NCBI RefSeq assembly: GCF_013410115.1 | Contig: NZ_JACCCV010000002.1 | Coordinates: 1,550,001-1,614,000 of the forward strand | From: Tunturiibacter gelidiferens | GTDB taxonomy: Bacteria; Acidobacteriota; Terriglobia; Terriglobales; Acidobacteriaceae | Length of the DNA: 64,000 bases | Direction: 5' to 3' | Part shown: positions 36,510 to 45,683 of the stretch, piece after piece | Layout: every line of letters begins with the position of its first letter | Numbering within the stretch: the first letter of the stretch is position 1 | Made by a program: the position numbers and the translations under genes | Notes under the pieces: model-generated | What the model saw: only the letters and a program-made list of their open reading frames with translations | What the model was told of the DNA's origin: nothing | The model's database searches: none

Positions 36510-37934
36510 TCATTCTGGCCGCTCTCCGAGGAGACGTCGAATGTTGTTCCGGGCGAGAGACAAGTTCAACTGAGAGTTCAGCAAATTCATATGCGCGGAG
36601 GTCAACGCTGCATTGGCTGCAGCCACTCCAGAGGCGAGTTGAGCGTCAACCTTCGCTCGCTCGCTCTGAATACGGAAGCTTTCCTCGCGAGCCTCGAGAG
36701 CTTGAGTTGTCACTCGTACCAGTTGATCAAGCTGTTCTGTTTTGTCGTAAGCAGACGACAACTCAATGCTGACGTCTGCCTCGGTCTGCTTCAATTGCGT
36801 CTGTGCCATCGTCAGCTTGATACGTGCGTCCTGGAGTTTGGCTTCGCGTCCCCCGCCGTCGAACAAGGTGTAAGTGAAGATAGCTCCGAAGGTCCCAAAG
36901 TTATGAGCCAAAAAAGGCAGGCCACTCTGATAGCTGTAACGGGCTACTCCGGTTAGTTCGGGGATGTATTCGTCTCGCGCCGCGGCGACATCAGCCTTCG
37001 CCTTTTCTACCGTCTGTCTGGCCGACAATACCGCAGGACTCTTGTTGAGCAGAAGTGCAATTGCATCAGCACGCGTGGGAAGAATTGAGGAAGCTCCGAA
37101 TGAGTTTGGGTCGAGGATAAGCTGAGTTCCAAGCGGCAAACCGAGCGCGTCGTCGAGTTGCAAGGTCAGGTCATCGAGGTTAAGGTGCGAGGCCAGGGCA
37201 GCTTGCTGCTTATCGAGCAAATCTGTGCGGCTCACCAGCTCGGCGTCCGCAAGGAGCTTCCCTTCATTGACACCGTGCTTTGCCTCCTGCTCAACCACTG
37301 TTGCGGCGTCGACGGCGTCCTTTGCGGCCGCACCACGTAACTGCTCAACAAGGATGCCGTAGTAGAGTTTGTGGACAAGAAAAGCGACGCCGTTCTCCGC
37401 GTCATCCGATTGAATATGCGCCGAGTTCAGCTCGGCATCGGCAGCCTTCACGCCCGCCCGGATCTTGAAGATCTGCGTTATGGGTTGGGCCAGTTCCGTC
37501 CCACTCGTATAGCTGGTGAGGGCTCCCTGACCGATATTGAGAGTCTCTGCCGGCAAGAAGCCCGAAGAGGTTTCCCCGAGGGCTCCCGCAGGAATTCTTA
37601 CTCCCTCAAGTTCGGTAATGTGTAATACCGCAGACTGGTTCTTGATGATCGGATAGAAACGCGACTCGGCAAGTCTCTTCTGGGACATGCTATCGGTCAC
37701 GGCCAGATGGGCCAACATAATGTGGCGGTTGTGCGCGAGCGCCATCTCAACCGCACTAGAGAGCGTGAGGTCCACGCTGGCAGCATTGGACAAATGCTCC
37801 GAAGCGGCAGCAGCGTTAGACTGCTGAGCGAGGAGCAATATCGGCGAGACGAGCGCAACCGGCACCACGGACGCCACCAGTAGTCTACCTATGCGATATG
37901 CTGCTCTACGCAAAGAAGTATTTTCTCTCACCAT
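36510..37934 (-). CDS. TolC-family outer-membrane efflux protein
   Basis: A 474-residue outer-membrane factor with signal-type N-terminus (LLVASVVPVALVSPILLLAQQ) and two internally related halves rich in Ala/Gln coiled-coil: LSSAVEMALAHNRHIMLAHLAVTDS ... LNSAHIQSDDAENGVAFLVHKLYYG and TRADAIALLLNKSPAVLSARQTVEKAKADVAAARDEYIPEL ... ALTSAHMNLLNSQLNLSLARNNIRRLLG. It forms the trimeric exit duct of a tripartite pump. SD AAAGGAAAAG precedes the ATG. Third gene of the HlyD-MFS-TolC operon, 26 bases after the MFS gene. Confidence 0.92.
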   Translation of the reverse strand: MVRENTSLRRAAYRIGRLLVASVVPVALVSPILLLAQQSNAAAASEHLSNAASVDLTLSSAVEMALAHNRHIMLAHLAVTDSMSQKRLAESRFYPIIKNQSAVLHITELEGVRIPAGALGETSSGFLPAETLNIGQGALTSYTSGTELAQPITQIFKIRAGVKAADAELNSAHIQSDDAENGVAFLVHKLYYGILVEQLRGAAAKDAVDAATVVEQEAKHGVNEGKLLADAELVSRTDLLDKQQAALASHLNLDDLTLQLDDALGLPLGTQLILDPNSFGASSILPTRADAIALLLNKSPAVLSARQTVEKAKADVAAARDEYIPELTGVARYSYQSGLPFLAHNFGTFGAIFTYTLFDGGGREAKLQDARIKLTMAQTQLKQTEADVSIELSSAYDKTEQLDQLVRVTTQALEAREESFRIQSERAKVDAQLASGVAAANAALTSAHMNLLNSQLNLSLARNNIRRLLGERPE

Positions 37935-37960
37935 TCAACTTTTCCTTTGAAGCAGACTTC

Positions 37961-39583
37961 CTATGAAGCAGATTGGGCCGAAGTGGCGATGATTTGGCGG
38001 AAGCCGACCTTCAGGCCTCGTAGACACGCGATGATCAAGAGGCAGGTCGTTGCGACATACGCAATGAAGGTGAAAGCGTCCATGATCGACAAGGTGAAGG
38101 CCTGCTGGCGAATACTTCCCATAAACAGTACGGCGGCCCGACCCGTAGCGATATCCTGGGTCACCGACTGCGCGTGCATTCCAGCAGTCAACATATGGGT
38201 GCGTTCGACAACGGGGGTCGAACCTCCCTGAATGTCCGCTGACAGCAGATCCGCATGAAACACCTGTCTGCTGTGCAGGAAAAACTGGATGTATGAGGCG
38301 CCGAGTTCTCCGCCGAAGAGTCGTATCGTCTGAAAGAAGCCGCTGAAGCTGAGCACGTCAGGACCCTTATCCATGGACCCAGAGTTCATGAGGTCGAGTA
38401 CGATGGTGCCGACCATCCCGTTGAAGGCGAAGCCTTCTCCCATTGCCAGCACGATCTGGCTCAGTTCGAAGCTGTTCCCTGACCAGACGGAAGTAATATG
38501 CGAATCCATCAGGGCAGCAACAGCCACCGTGGCAAATCCCGCAGCCAGAATAAGACGCGAGTCAATGCGCCCAAGCAGGTAGATCGCGAGAAGGCCGGCG
38601 AGGCATTGAGGAATTGCCAGCCAGAGAAGCACAGGGCCGACCTGTTCCGGCCTATATCCGCGGATTGCCGTGAGATAACTGGGAACTAGCACAACCGCGG
38701 ACAAGAGAACAAAGCGGAAGATCATGATGACCATGCCGAGCAGAATGGTGTTTCTCCGCCGCAGGAAGGGGAAGTTGATCAGGGGATTCGGCTTGCTGAA
38801 GTGTCGGACTGCCGTTGCCAAAATAAGAAAGGAACCAGACACGACCATCGCGACGAAGGTGCCGGAACGCCACCAGTCGAGCCGCTGTCCCTGGTCCATC
38901 GCCCCGTAAAGCAACGCCGCCCCTAGGCTGAAGTAGAGGAAGCCTCGCCAGCTTGGCGAAGGCTGTCCTGGCTTGGGCTTAGGGATCGGTTGCGGTGGAA
39001 TGCCTAAGACAACCAAGGAGATCATGATGGGTGCGAGCAGCGCAGTCGTCCAGAAGATCCATTGCCACGAGAGAGCGTCCATCAGCCATCCCTCGTAGGA
39101 ATGCGCCATATGAGTCGTAACAACGATGTCCGCCGCATAGGCAGCAATTCCAAAGAGCAGGTAACTCTGGGGAAGATTACGCAGAATGAACGACAATGTG
39201 AGGGGATAGAACGTCCCGGCTGTCATCCCCGCCGCCGCCAGCAAGAACAAGAGAACGGGAAGATGTCCGGCAAACGGCATCGCGATACACAGCAAGGTAA
39301 ATATCGTCGCGGAGACCAGCAGAACGCGCCTCGGTCCAAGTAGGCCGCCGAGGTAGACAGAGAAGGGGCCGATGAACATCATGCCCATGTTGTAAGTGGT
39401 GCCGATCCATGAAGCTGAGTCCACGTCGATCCCCAGCGCTCCGCGCAGATCGGGCGCCCCGACGCTCAAAAGTCTCCCGAAGAACGTAGCCAGCGAGGCA
39501 CCCAACAGCACGCCCACAATCCCAAGAACAGGTCTGATGCGTTGGACAGATTCGATTTGTGGACCTGTCTTCATGTTTCCCAT
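37961..39583 (-). CDS. MFS drug-efflux transporter, DHA2 (EmrB-like) type
   Basis: A 540-residue inner-membrane transporter with the 14-helix DHA2 pattern: GALGIDVDSASWIGTTYNMGMMFIGPFSVYLGGLLGPRRVLLVSA (motif A region), TFYPLTLSFILRNLP, paired halves around PPQPIPKPKPGQPSPSW, and a C-terminal helix IDAFTFIAYVATTCLLIIACLRG. It would couple proton entry to drug or metabolite export through the adjacent HlyD and TolC proteins. The ATG at 39583 overlaps the HlyD stop (TAATG), so the two are coupled; an inner ATG at 39574 also has a GGGAA before it. Confidence 0.92.
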   Translation of the reverse strand: MGNMKTGPQIESVQRIRPVLGIVGVLLGASLATFFGRLLSVGAPDLRGALGIDVDSASWIGTTYNMGMMFIGPFSVYLGGLLGPRRVLLVSATIFTLLCIAMPFAGHLPVLLFLLAAAGMTAGTFYPLTLSFILRNLPQSYLLFGIAAYAADIVVTTHMAHSYEGWLMDALSWQWIFWTTALLAPIMISLVVLGIPPQPIPKPKPGQPSPSWRGFLYFSLGAALLYGAMDQGQRLDWWRSGTFVAMVVSGSFLILATAVRHFSKPNPLINFPFLRRRNTILLGMVIMIFRFVLLSAVVLVPSYLTAIRGYRPEQVGPVLLWLAIPQCLAGLLAIYLLGRIDSRLILAAGFATVAVAALMDSHITSVWSGNSFELSQIVLAMGEGFAFNGMVGTIVLDLMNSGSMDKGPDVLSFSGFFQTIRLFGGELGASYIQFFLHSRQVFHADLLSADIQGGSTPVVERTHMLTAGMHAQSVTQDIATGRAAVLFMGSIRQQAFTLSIMDAFTFIAYVATTCLLIIACLRGLKVGFRQIIATSAQSAS

Positions 39584-40737
39584 TAGCGGACCATTGCCGG
39601 ACGAGTTGCATCTGTTGTTTCCTGCCGATCGGTATGCACAGTGATCTCCGCAGACAGTCCTGGACGGAGGATGTCACCGGAGGGGTTGCCGTCGAAAAGG
39701 ATCTTGACTGGCACACGCTGAACGACCTTGGTGAAATTTCCGGTAGCGTTATCGGGCGGCAAGAGTGCTGCAGCGGACCCACTCGCGGGTGCTATCTCGC
39801 TCACATGGCCGTAAAGAATTTGGGAAGGATAGGCGTCTATCTTGATGTCCGCGGTATCGCCAACACGAACGTGCGCAAGCTGCGTCTCGAGGAAGTTGGC
39901 CTCGACCCATGCGCCGTCTTGAACGAAATCAACGACCTGAACGCCCGCTCCCACAAGCTGCCCCGGATGAACCCGTAGTCGACCAACTCGACCGTCGGCG
40001 GGCGCAACGATCTTTGTGTAAGCAAGACTAACTTGCGCAATCGTTACGCCCGCGGTCTTGGCTGCGATCTGAGCCTGCAGGGATGCATCTTTTGCGTTAA
40101 GAGCGGCTCTCTGCTGGAGAGCCCCAGCGACCGCAGCTCGGCTGCTTGCTACTGCGGCCCTAGCACGCGCAAGATCGGCGCGGCGGCTTTGCAAGGCAGC
40201 TTGAGCGGCGTCTCGGGCTTCCTGGACCTGCTCGAACTGCTGGTGAGTCGCGGCCCGGTTCGCCAGCAACTTCTCCTGTCGCTGATATTCGCTGACGGAC
40301 TGTGTCACCTGAGCTTGTGCGGCATCGATCCCAGCTTGTGCGGCGTCGGCAGCAGCCTGTGCCTGCTCTACTGACGCCTTTGCAGCATCTATGCTCGCGT
40401 CAGCGGCCTGCTTCGCATCCTGATTTGCGTTGAGTTCAGCACGTGCGGCGCTAATCGCAGCTCGCGCCTCATCGACACTTGCCTGATAATCAGAGTGATC
40501 CAATTCAACGATTGATTGCCCAGCTTTGACTGACTGATAGTCTTGCACGCCAACCCGCTGCACAGTACCGCTGATGCGAGTGCTGAGAGGAATCTGATCG
40601 CCTGTGACATAGGCATCGTTTGTCCTTTGAAGGACAGCGTTACTCTTCCAAGAGTCCCAATGACCTCGAATGGCAAAGATGAGAAAGATGGCTATAGCCA
40701 GCACCAATACCGGAATCGCAATAGACCACTTCTTCAC
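39583..40737 (-). CDS. HlyD/EmrA-family membrane-fusion protein
   Basis: A 384-residue periplasmic adaptor with one N-terminal membrane helix (IAIPVLVLAIAIFLIFAIRG), a lipoyl half-motif (GVQDYQSVKAGQSIVELDHSDYQ), a long Ala/Gln-rich coiled coil (about 80-215), the second lipoyl half (KIVAPADGRVGRLRVHPGQLVGAG) and a beta-barrel domain (VWVEANFLETQLAHVRVGDTADIKID-like). It bridges the MFS pump to TolC. The start is GTG at 40737 with GAGG 7 bases before. First gene of the pump operon. Confidence 0.93.
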   Translation of the reverse strand: MKKWSIAIPVLVLAIAIFLIFAIRGHWDSWKSNAVLQRTNDAYVTGDQIPLSTRISGTVQRVGVQDYQSVKAGQSIVELDHSDYQASVDEARAAISAARAELNANQDAKQAADASIDAAKASVEQAQAAADAAQAGIDAAQAQVTQSVSEYQRQEKLLANRAATHQQFEQVQEARDAAQAALQSRRADLARARAAVASSRAAVAGALQQRAALNAKDASLQAQIAAKTAGVTIAQVSLAYTKIVAPADGRVGRLRVHPGQLVGAGVQVVDFVQDGAWVEANFLETQLAHVRVGDTADIKIDAYPSQILYGHVSEIAPASGSAAALLPPDNATGNFTKVVQRVPVKILFDGNPSGDILRPGLSAEITVHTDRQETTDATRPAMVR

Positions 40738-40957
40738 AGCCAGACCTCATCAGGAAATCTCCAAAGCAGGCCACTCGCAAGAACAGCTTCCAAACCAAGA
40801 ATCGGTCAGATAGGATTTTTGTTCGAGAAGGCCCATTTCGATTGAAGCAGGCTATACAGCCCCTCGGAAGTGAGGGGAAGGTTAGATCACCGTGAGCAAA
40901 GCCCTGACTTTACCATGCATCGACCCTTCGCGGATCCCTAATTAGAGGGGTTGGTTC

Positions 40958-42745
40958 CTAGAAAACTGCGCGGACGATGGACTGGTAGGTTGCGTCGCCG
41001 CGGATTCTATCGAATCGCGGATCTGCAGCGATCCAGGGTAGCTCTGCCTCTTTTCGCTTAAACGATTCGCTCAGAAACTCTAACGACTTTGCAGGTTCGT
41101 TCAGTGCTAAAGCCAGGCAAGCCTTCCGAAAATAACTCAGAGATGCCTGTTCCGCCAGCAAGCCCGAACTCACGGCGAGCGACCGCGCTTGATCCACCTC
41201 ATTTGAAAGCGCAAAGATCTCCGCAACTGTGGCGAGATAGAGCTGCACTGTTCCCACCCTTCGGCGAACTCCCTGTGCCAGTGCCACCGCGTTCTTCAAC
41301 TCACCCATCTGGATCTCAGTAAACGCGCGAATCAGCGTGGCTTCGATCGGCAACGGGCCATACTGCATGACTCTGGCGTAGTATTCCTTCGCTTCTCGAT
41401 GCCAACGGCTGTAATAAAAGAAGCGAGCTATGGACGACTTCTGCCGGGCAGAGAAGGGGTCCATCCCCTCGGCGATCTGAAAGTGCTTCCAGGATTCATC
41501 GAAGCGTGAATGAAGCAGTAAAAATTGCGCGAACTGCCGATGGGCTGCGTGCTGGTCCCCAAGCCGTAGCGCTCTGCGAAAACTTTCTTCGGCAGCCTTC
41601 CAATTCCATTCTTGAGCGAGAATGCACCCGAACGTTGAATGAGCGTCAATGGCATTGGAATCTATCGCAATGGCGCGCTTGCAAGCCTCACTTGCTCTTG
41701 AGACAAATTCTTTTGAAGAGCGCGCGCCCCTTTGCGCTAAAGCCATGTAACACTGAGCAACACCGCAATGGAGCCGTCCGTATTCCGGGGCCTCCAAGAC
41801 CAGTTCCTCGAACCTTTTGAGGGAATCTGAAATCGTGACAACAGTACCCTCTTCGAGTAGTGACTCTGCAGCAAGAGCTTTCGAGAAGAACTGATAGAGT
41901 GTTTGCGTTGGCGTTCCCAGATAACGGCGCACAATGGAAGCTCTGGGAGCGATGCGGCTTAACAAGGCTGCGGCGACTGCATCGTGCAGCTTCAGCAGAG
42001 AGTCTTCATCCGTTGCCGCGTCAAACCGCTGTGACCAAAGCAACAAACCAGGAGTGGTTGAGACGCGCGCCGATACCCGCAGGCGGTTGTGTTCACTGCG
42101 AACTGTTCCGTCGAGAATGATCTGTGCCTCTAGTTCGCCGCCTTCCTTGAGGGAGTCAGAATTTTTGCGGGAGGACCGGCTCGCCGTCTCCGAAACAACT
42201 TTGATGCCTGGAGCCTGAACTAGTCTGTGCAATAAATCGTCAGTAATTCCAAACGCACATGCCGAGGCGATGGGATCGTTCGCATGCGCCTGGAAAGCCG
42301 TCAGAGCGACCCGCACTCCATCGCCCTCTACCCAGAGCTCATTAGCTGTTCGTGTTGATACCTGAGACTGGCCATCCAGGCTCGCCCTCCATCGGATGGC
42401 GGGAACATAGCTTCCGGTTCGCATAAAAATTACTACATCGTCGGATTTGCCTTCAGTCTCGTAGTATTCCTTCAGTTTGCGTCTGAGTCGTCGCGCCTCA
42501 GTCCTTACAATCGTGTCCTGGCCAGGATCGAAGTCAGTCCTTCGACCATAAGCCTCAGTTCCAATGGTGTATTCCTTGAGGTTGTCTTCGTGGCCGTGCA
42601 CCGTTTGTTCCACCACAAATCTTAGGAACTGGGAAAGTCGATTGGATCGCGCGAAGATTTCGCTGGCGAGCACTAGTGATAATGCGTTCAACGCGGCATC
42701 TGTGGGAACTGCATCCATTGATCGGTGTGTCGAGCTATTTGTCAT
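40958..42745 (-). CDS. TPR protein with Acidobacteria-type N-terminal regulatory domain
   Basis: A 595-residue predicted cytoplasmic protein. The N-terminal 110 residues (SNRLSQFLRFVVEQTVHGHEDNLKEYTIGTEAYGRRTDFDPGQDTIVRTEARRLRRKLKEYYETEG) belong to a helical, winged-helix-like domain often seen in Acidobacteria regulators. Next is a FlgO/adenylate-cyclase-associated segment (DDLLHRLVQAPGIKVVSETASR ... LDGTVRSEHNRLRVSARVSTTPGLLLWSQRFD). The C-terminal half is TPR repeats (HSTFGCILAQEWNWKAAEESFRRALRLG). No cyclase catalytic domain is present. It lies upstream of the pump operon on the same strand (220-base gap), so a regulatory link is plausible but unproven. Confidence 0.8.
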   Translation of the reverse strand: MTNSSTHRSMDAVPTDAALNALSLVLASEIFARSNRLSQFLRFVVEQTVHGHEDNLKEYTIGTEAYGRRTDFDPGQDTIVRTEARRLRRKLKEYYETEGKSDDVVIFMRTGSYVPAIRWRASLDGQSQVSTRTANELWVEGDGVRVALTAFQAHANDPIASACAFGITDDLLHRLVQAPGIKVVSETASRSSRKNSDSLKEGGELEAQIILDGTVRSEHNRLRVSARVSTTPGLLLWSQRFDAATDEDSLLKLHDAVAAALLSRIAPRASIVRRYLGTPTQTLYQFFSKALAAESLLEEGTVVTISDSLKRFEELVLEAPEYGRLHCGVAQCYMALAQRGARSSKEFVSRASEACKRAIAIDSNAIDAHSTFGCILAQEWNWKAAEESFRRALRLGDQHAAHRQFAQFLLLHSRFDESWKHFQIAEGMDPFSARQKSSIARFFYYSRWHREAKEYYARVMQYGPLPIEATLIRAFTEIQMGELKNAVALAQGVRRRVGTVQLYLATVAEIFALSNEVDQARSLAVSSGLLAEQASLSYFRKACLALALNEPAKSLEFLSESFKRKEAELPWIAADPRFDRIRGDATYQSIVRAVF

Positions 42746-42888
42746 AGCAAATTGTGTCCGCTGGCCAATCCCATTCTAAGACGAAAGGCGAGTTAGGCCT
42801 TGATTTGCCCTCGCGCTCACCGTTAGCTCACTTCCGTAGGAAAGTCCGAGGGAATAATGTTTGTTTCGATCTCAGCGGAGGTGCGCCG

Positions 42889-43281
42889 ATGACCGAGAAC
42901 TCCACTGGAGATGTTTTGGCGCTGATACCTTACGATATGCAGCGGAGTATGCGGTATCTGGTGAATGCCGTTGTTGGAGTTCTGACAATTTGCGACAACG
43001 CCGATGACTTCGCGCAACACTCACGACAAAAGATCTATGCTGTTGCGCTCATACCAGCTAGCTTACCAACTCAAGAGTGGTGGACCTTATGGGGATTGCT
43101 CTCTACTATGGAGCCGCAGCCGTCGATTCTCGTGTACACGCTGAGCAGCGACTTTCCGATGTGGTCGGCTGTGCTTGAGGCAGGGGGATTCGACGTACTT
43201 GTCGCGCCGTTCACAGAAGTGAACTTGCGAACTGCGGTCGAGTCGGCCACGAACTATTTCTATCAGCGACTAACATATTGA
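42889..43281 (+). CDS. Pseudo-receiver (degenerate response-regulator-like) protein
   Basis: A 130-residue single-domain protein with the receiver-domain secondary-structure order. The segment YAVALIPASLPTQEWWTLWGLLSTMEPQPSILVYTLSSDFPMWSAVLEAGGFDVLVAPFTEVNLRTAVESA aligns by eye with the beta3-alpha5 part of CheY-like domains. The phospho-acceptor Asp is gone (IPASLP in place of xDxxLP) and the conserved Lys of KPF is Ala (VAPF); the Thr (VYT) is kept. No output domain. The ATG at 42889 follows GGAGGTGCGCCG. Divergent from the TPR regulator (143 bases), so the two may share control. Confidence 0.68.
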   Translation: MTENSTGDVLALIPYDMQRSMRYLVNAVVGVLTICDNADDFAQHSRQKIYAVALIPASLPTQEWWTLWGLLSTMEPQPSILVYTLSSDFPMWSAVLEAGGFDVLVAPFTEVNLRTAVESATNYFYQRLTY

Positions 43282-43327
43282 ATTCTGTGCAGCCGGCCAT
43301 TCCGGCCTCAGAGTGATCGATCAGTTC

Positions 43328-43582
43328 TTATTGGTCACGGGCACCAACGAAGCGAACGCTACCAAGCGAACCGTCCAAAGCCAATCGAGTGCCTCGCAGC
43401 TCCACCACACTGCCATCCTCGTGGTAGGCCGCTATGTCGCGGCCCTGAAGAGCTAGGTGAGGAGGGTCATCAGACCATGGCTCACAAAGCTCTGGACCTG
43501 TGTTCCTGACATCTCCACCTTGGATTGGGTCATTAACCACGACGTAAGTTGCCCGCAGATGGCCGAGGCTTTCTTCAATCGG
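43328..43582 (-). CDS. Hypothetical small ORF in frame after the VIT1 stop codon
   Basis: Directly after the TAG of the VIT1-type gene, the same frame stays open for 84 codons (PIEESLGHLRATYVVVNDPIQGGDVRNTGPELCEPW...RDIAAYHEDGSVVELRGTRLALDGSLGSVRFVGARDQ). The composition is protein-like, not random. No ATG exists; possible starts are CTG or GTG inside (a GTG at 43540 gives 70 residues), none with a clear SD. It is a separate gene that lost its start, a lost fusion, or product of stop read-through. I do not recognise the family. Confidence 0.45.
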   Translation of the reverse strand, partial: PIEESLGHLRATYVVVNDPIQGGDVRNTGPELCEPWSDDPPHLALQGRDIAAYHEDGSVVELRGTRLALDGSLGSVRFVGARDQ

Positions 43583-44773
43583 CTAGCCTCCTCCAATTCT
43601 CCCTAAGCCCATGCCGATCACGTAAGTGACGATTCCTTCAATCGCTCCGACGACCGTCATCTCCAATCCGCTGCTCCACCACGGACGGATTGTCACGAGC
43701 GACTTCGATGCCCCAACAACAAAGTGCGCTATCAGGGAAACAACTGCGGCGACAATTACAGCCCTGATCCCAGCCATAAAGAAGAACGGAATGATCGGAA
43801 TGAAAGCGCCCAAAGCCGTAGAAAAAGCCCCTGACAGCGCCGAGACGAGAGGCTTACTCAATGCTTCTTCGGATGTATTGAGACGCTCCCGTGCGAGAGC
43901 GCTAATCAGATGTTCCTTGTTCTTCGAAAGATGGTGTACAAAACGCTCTGCGTCTTCTTCAGGCAGCCCGCGGATTTGGTAGCTGAGAGAAAGTACTTCG
44001 CGGGCCTCGGCTTCATTGTCTTCAACGGCCTCCCGTTCTCTGGCAAACTCAGCTTCATAGATCTCTCGCTGACTCTTAGCTGCTAAGTAAGCCCCCGAGC
44101 CCATCGAGAGCGCACTCGCCACCATCCCGGCCAATCCCGCAATCAGAACAAAGTGGCTGTTACCTAGCGTCGCCCCTGAGACCCCAGAGACAATACCGAA
44201 GATAGAACCGAGTCCGTCGTTGACGCCGTAGATCGCATCTCCGACCCAACCTGCTGCCTCGGGATGCCCTTCTTTACGGGCATTCAAGAGGCTATCCAGA
44301 GCTTCCTGAGCTTGCTCAGCCGGTACAGTGGGCAGCGGACGACGTGAACGAATGAGATTGCTCAACGTTTGATAGTGCTCCCGCTCGTCCGCGATCACTT
44401 CTTTGAGAATCGCGATGCTTGGCTCATCGCCTAGCGATTTCAGCTGCCTACCGTATTTCGCAATGTCGCGGCCTTCATCGATCTCTAGGCGTCGCATAGC
44501 CAAGTCAGGTCCCCCGACTCGGGTTGCCAAAGAATCCGCTAGACCAGACTGCGAGCCTGTGTACCGCGGTGCGTCCCCGCCTAAAGCTTCGATTCGTCCA
44601 GCCCAAAGATCGGCATGGTGCTTTTCAGCGGCGGCTAGTCCACGTAACGCGTTTCGACGTTGAGGCTCAACTTCTCCTCTCGCCAGCGCCGAGTAAGTGT
44701 AATGACCTTCCATCTCTGCCTGCCAGTTGGCATCAAGCGCAGCTAATAGTTTCTTCTTTTCCGAGTCGGCCAT
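43583..44773 (-). CDS. Ferritin-like domain fused to VIT1/CCC1 membrane transporter
   Basis: A 396-residue fusion. The start at 44773 (MADSEKKKLLAALDANW) follows AAGGGAA by about 5 bases. The N-terminal part (about 1-140) is a rubrerythrin/ferritin-like helical domain (QAEMEGHYTYSALARGEVEPQRRNALRGLAAAEKHHADLWAGRIEALGG, and EVIADEREHYQTLSNLI with E..H pairs). The C-terminal part is the VIT1/CCC1 membrane domain (GDAIYGVNDGLGSIFGIVSGVSGAT, ALSMGSGAYLAAKSQREIYEAEFAREREAVE, five helices). The family moves Fe2+/Mn2+ in plants and yeast; in bacteria it is called MbfA-like iron exporter when fused to ferritin-like domain. It lies 35 bases after the barrel protein gene. Confidence 0.88.
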   Translation of the reverse strand: MADSEKKKLLAALDANWQAEMEGHYTYSALARGEVEPQRRNALRGLAAAEKHHADLWAGRIEALGGDAPRYTGSQSGLADSLATRVGGPDLAMRRLEIDEGRDIAKYGRQLKSLGDEPSIAILKEVIADEREHYQTLSNLIRSRRPLPTVPAEQAQEALDSLLNARKEGHPEAAGWVGDAIYGVNDGLGSIFGIVSGVSGATLGNSHFVLIAGLAGMVASALSMGSGAYLAAKSQREIYEAEFAREREAVEDNEAEAREVLSLSYQIRGLPEEDAERFVHHLSKNKEHLISALARERLNTSEEALSKPLVSALSGAFSTALGAFIPIIPFFFMAGIRAVIVAAVVSLIAHFVVGASKSLVTIRPWWSSGLEMTVVGAIEGIVTYVIGMGLGRIGGG

Positions 44774-44808
44774 GTTCTTCCCTTGAATGCAATCACGGTA
44801 AACAGCTA

Positions 44809-45642
44809 TTATTCGACCGCAGACTTTCGCCCCCAATTAAAACGTCTGCCGATGATTCCCTTCACAATCAGGTGATCGGTAGCCGCGGTTGGGCCAACTC
44901 CAATCCCCATATTGATCTCCCACTTCGGTGATACGTTCAAATCTGTTACGACAAAGAACTGCTGTTGCTGATTATGAAGGGTATAGAAGTCCCCAAGTCT
45001 CCCGTAATCCGCGTAGTATTCGAAGCCACCACTGATCTTGCGGGTGAAGTCGTAACTGACTTTTACGCCTGGAGAAAAACCGAGCCCTTGATTGACGCCA
45101 GGGCCATGCAAGGTGCGTTCAAGCGCCGGGTTGAACGCGAGGTACCAGCGGCCCATCGTCTTATCAATGATTGGTCTAATCTCCCAGGTCCACGTATCCG
45201 GTGAGTAGGCAGCTCGTTGATATCCGATCTCAGTGGAAAGGCTGAGGCCAACTGGAAGATGCCAGCTATCTGGCGCTCGGACACGCGGCCGGATATGATC
45301 TCCGACCCACTGCACTCCAAGCCCATTTTGCTCGCTGGTAAATACATAGAAACCGATCTCAGACCAGTTGTTGATTCCCTCCGTTAATTCGACGGTTTCA
45401 TGCTCCTGGTGATTCGTCGGATAGACGCCACTAATCGTTTGAGTCTGGCCAGAGATGGTGTAGTTCGAGTGCAGTTCGACCATTAAATTTTTTGGTGGCA
45501 CCGTGTCGGCGCCGTAGACTTGGATCTCGTAATTTCCTTGAGCGTGTGCCTTCGCGAAGCCAGGGAGCAAGCACATCCCAAGGAGGAACAAAACTCGGCA
45601 AAAATTGAGTTCATTTCGATCGACCCGTAAAGCCTTATGCAT
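44809..45642 (-). CDS. Predicted outer-membrane beta-barrel protein
   Basis: A 277-residue exported protein: signal peptide (VLFLLGMCLLPGFAKAHAQ), then alternating-strand sequence (YEIQVYGADTVPPKNLMVELHSNYTISGQT, GIDNWSEIGFYVF-like, GLSLSTEIGYQRAAYSPDTWTWEIRPIIDKTMGRWYLAFNPALER, KVSYDFTRKISGGFEYYADYG, WEINMGIGVGP). The pattern is a small barrel of a type often annotated only as hypothetical or transporter. Directly upstream of the ferritin-VIT1 fusion on the same strand, which suggests a joint role in metal passage; that is inference. Confidence 0.75.
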   Translation of the reverse strand: MHKALRVDRNELNFCRVLFLLGMCLLPGFAKAHAQGNYEIQVYGADTVPPKNLMVELHSNYTISGQTQTISGVYPTNHQEHETVELTEGINNWSEIGFYVFTSEQNGLGVQWVGDHIRPRVRAPDSWHLPVGLSLSTEIGYQRAAYSPDTWTWEIRPIIDKTMGRWYLAFNPALERTLHGPGVNQGLGFSPGVKVSYDFTRKISGGFEYYADYGRLGDFYTLHNQQQQFFVVTDLNVSPKWEINMGIGVGPTAATDHLIVKGIIGRRFNWGRKSAVE

Positions 45643-45683
45643 AACGAAACACCATATTCATAGATCGGTTGAGCTGAGACGAT

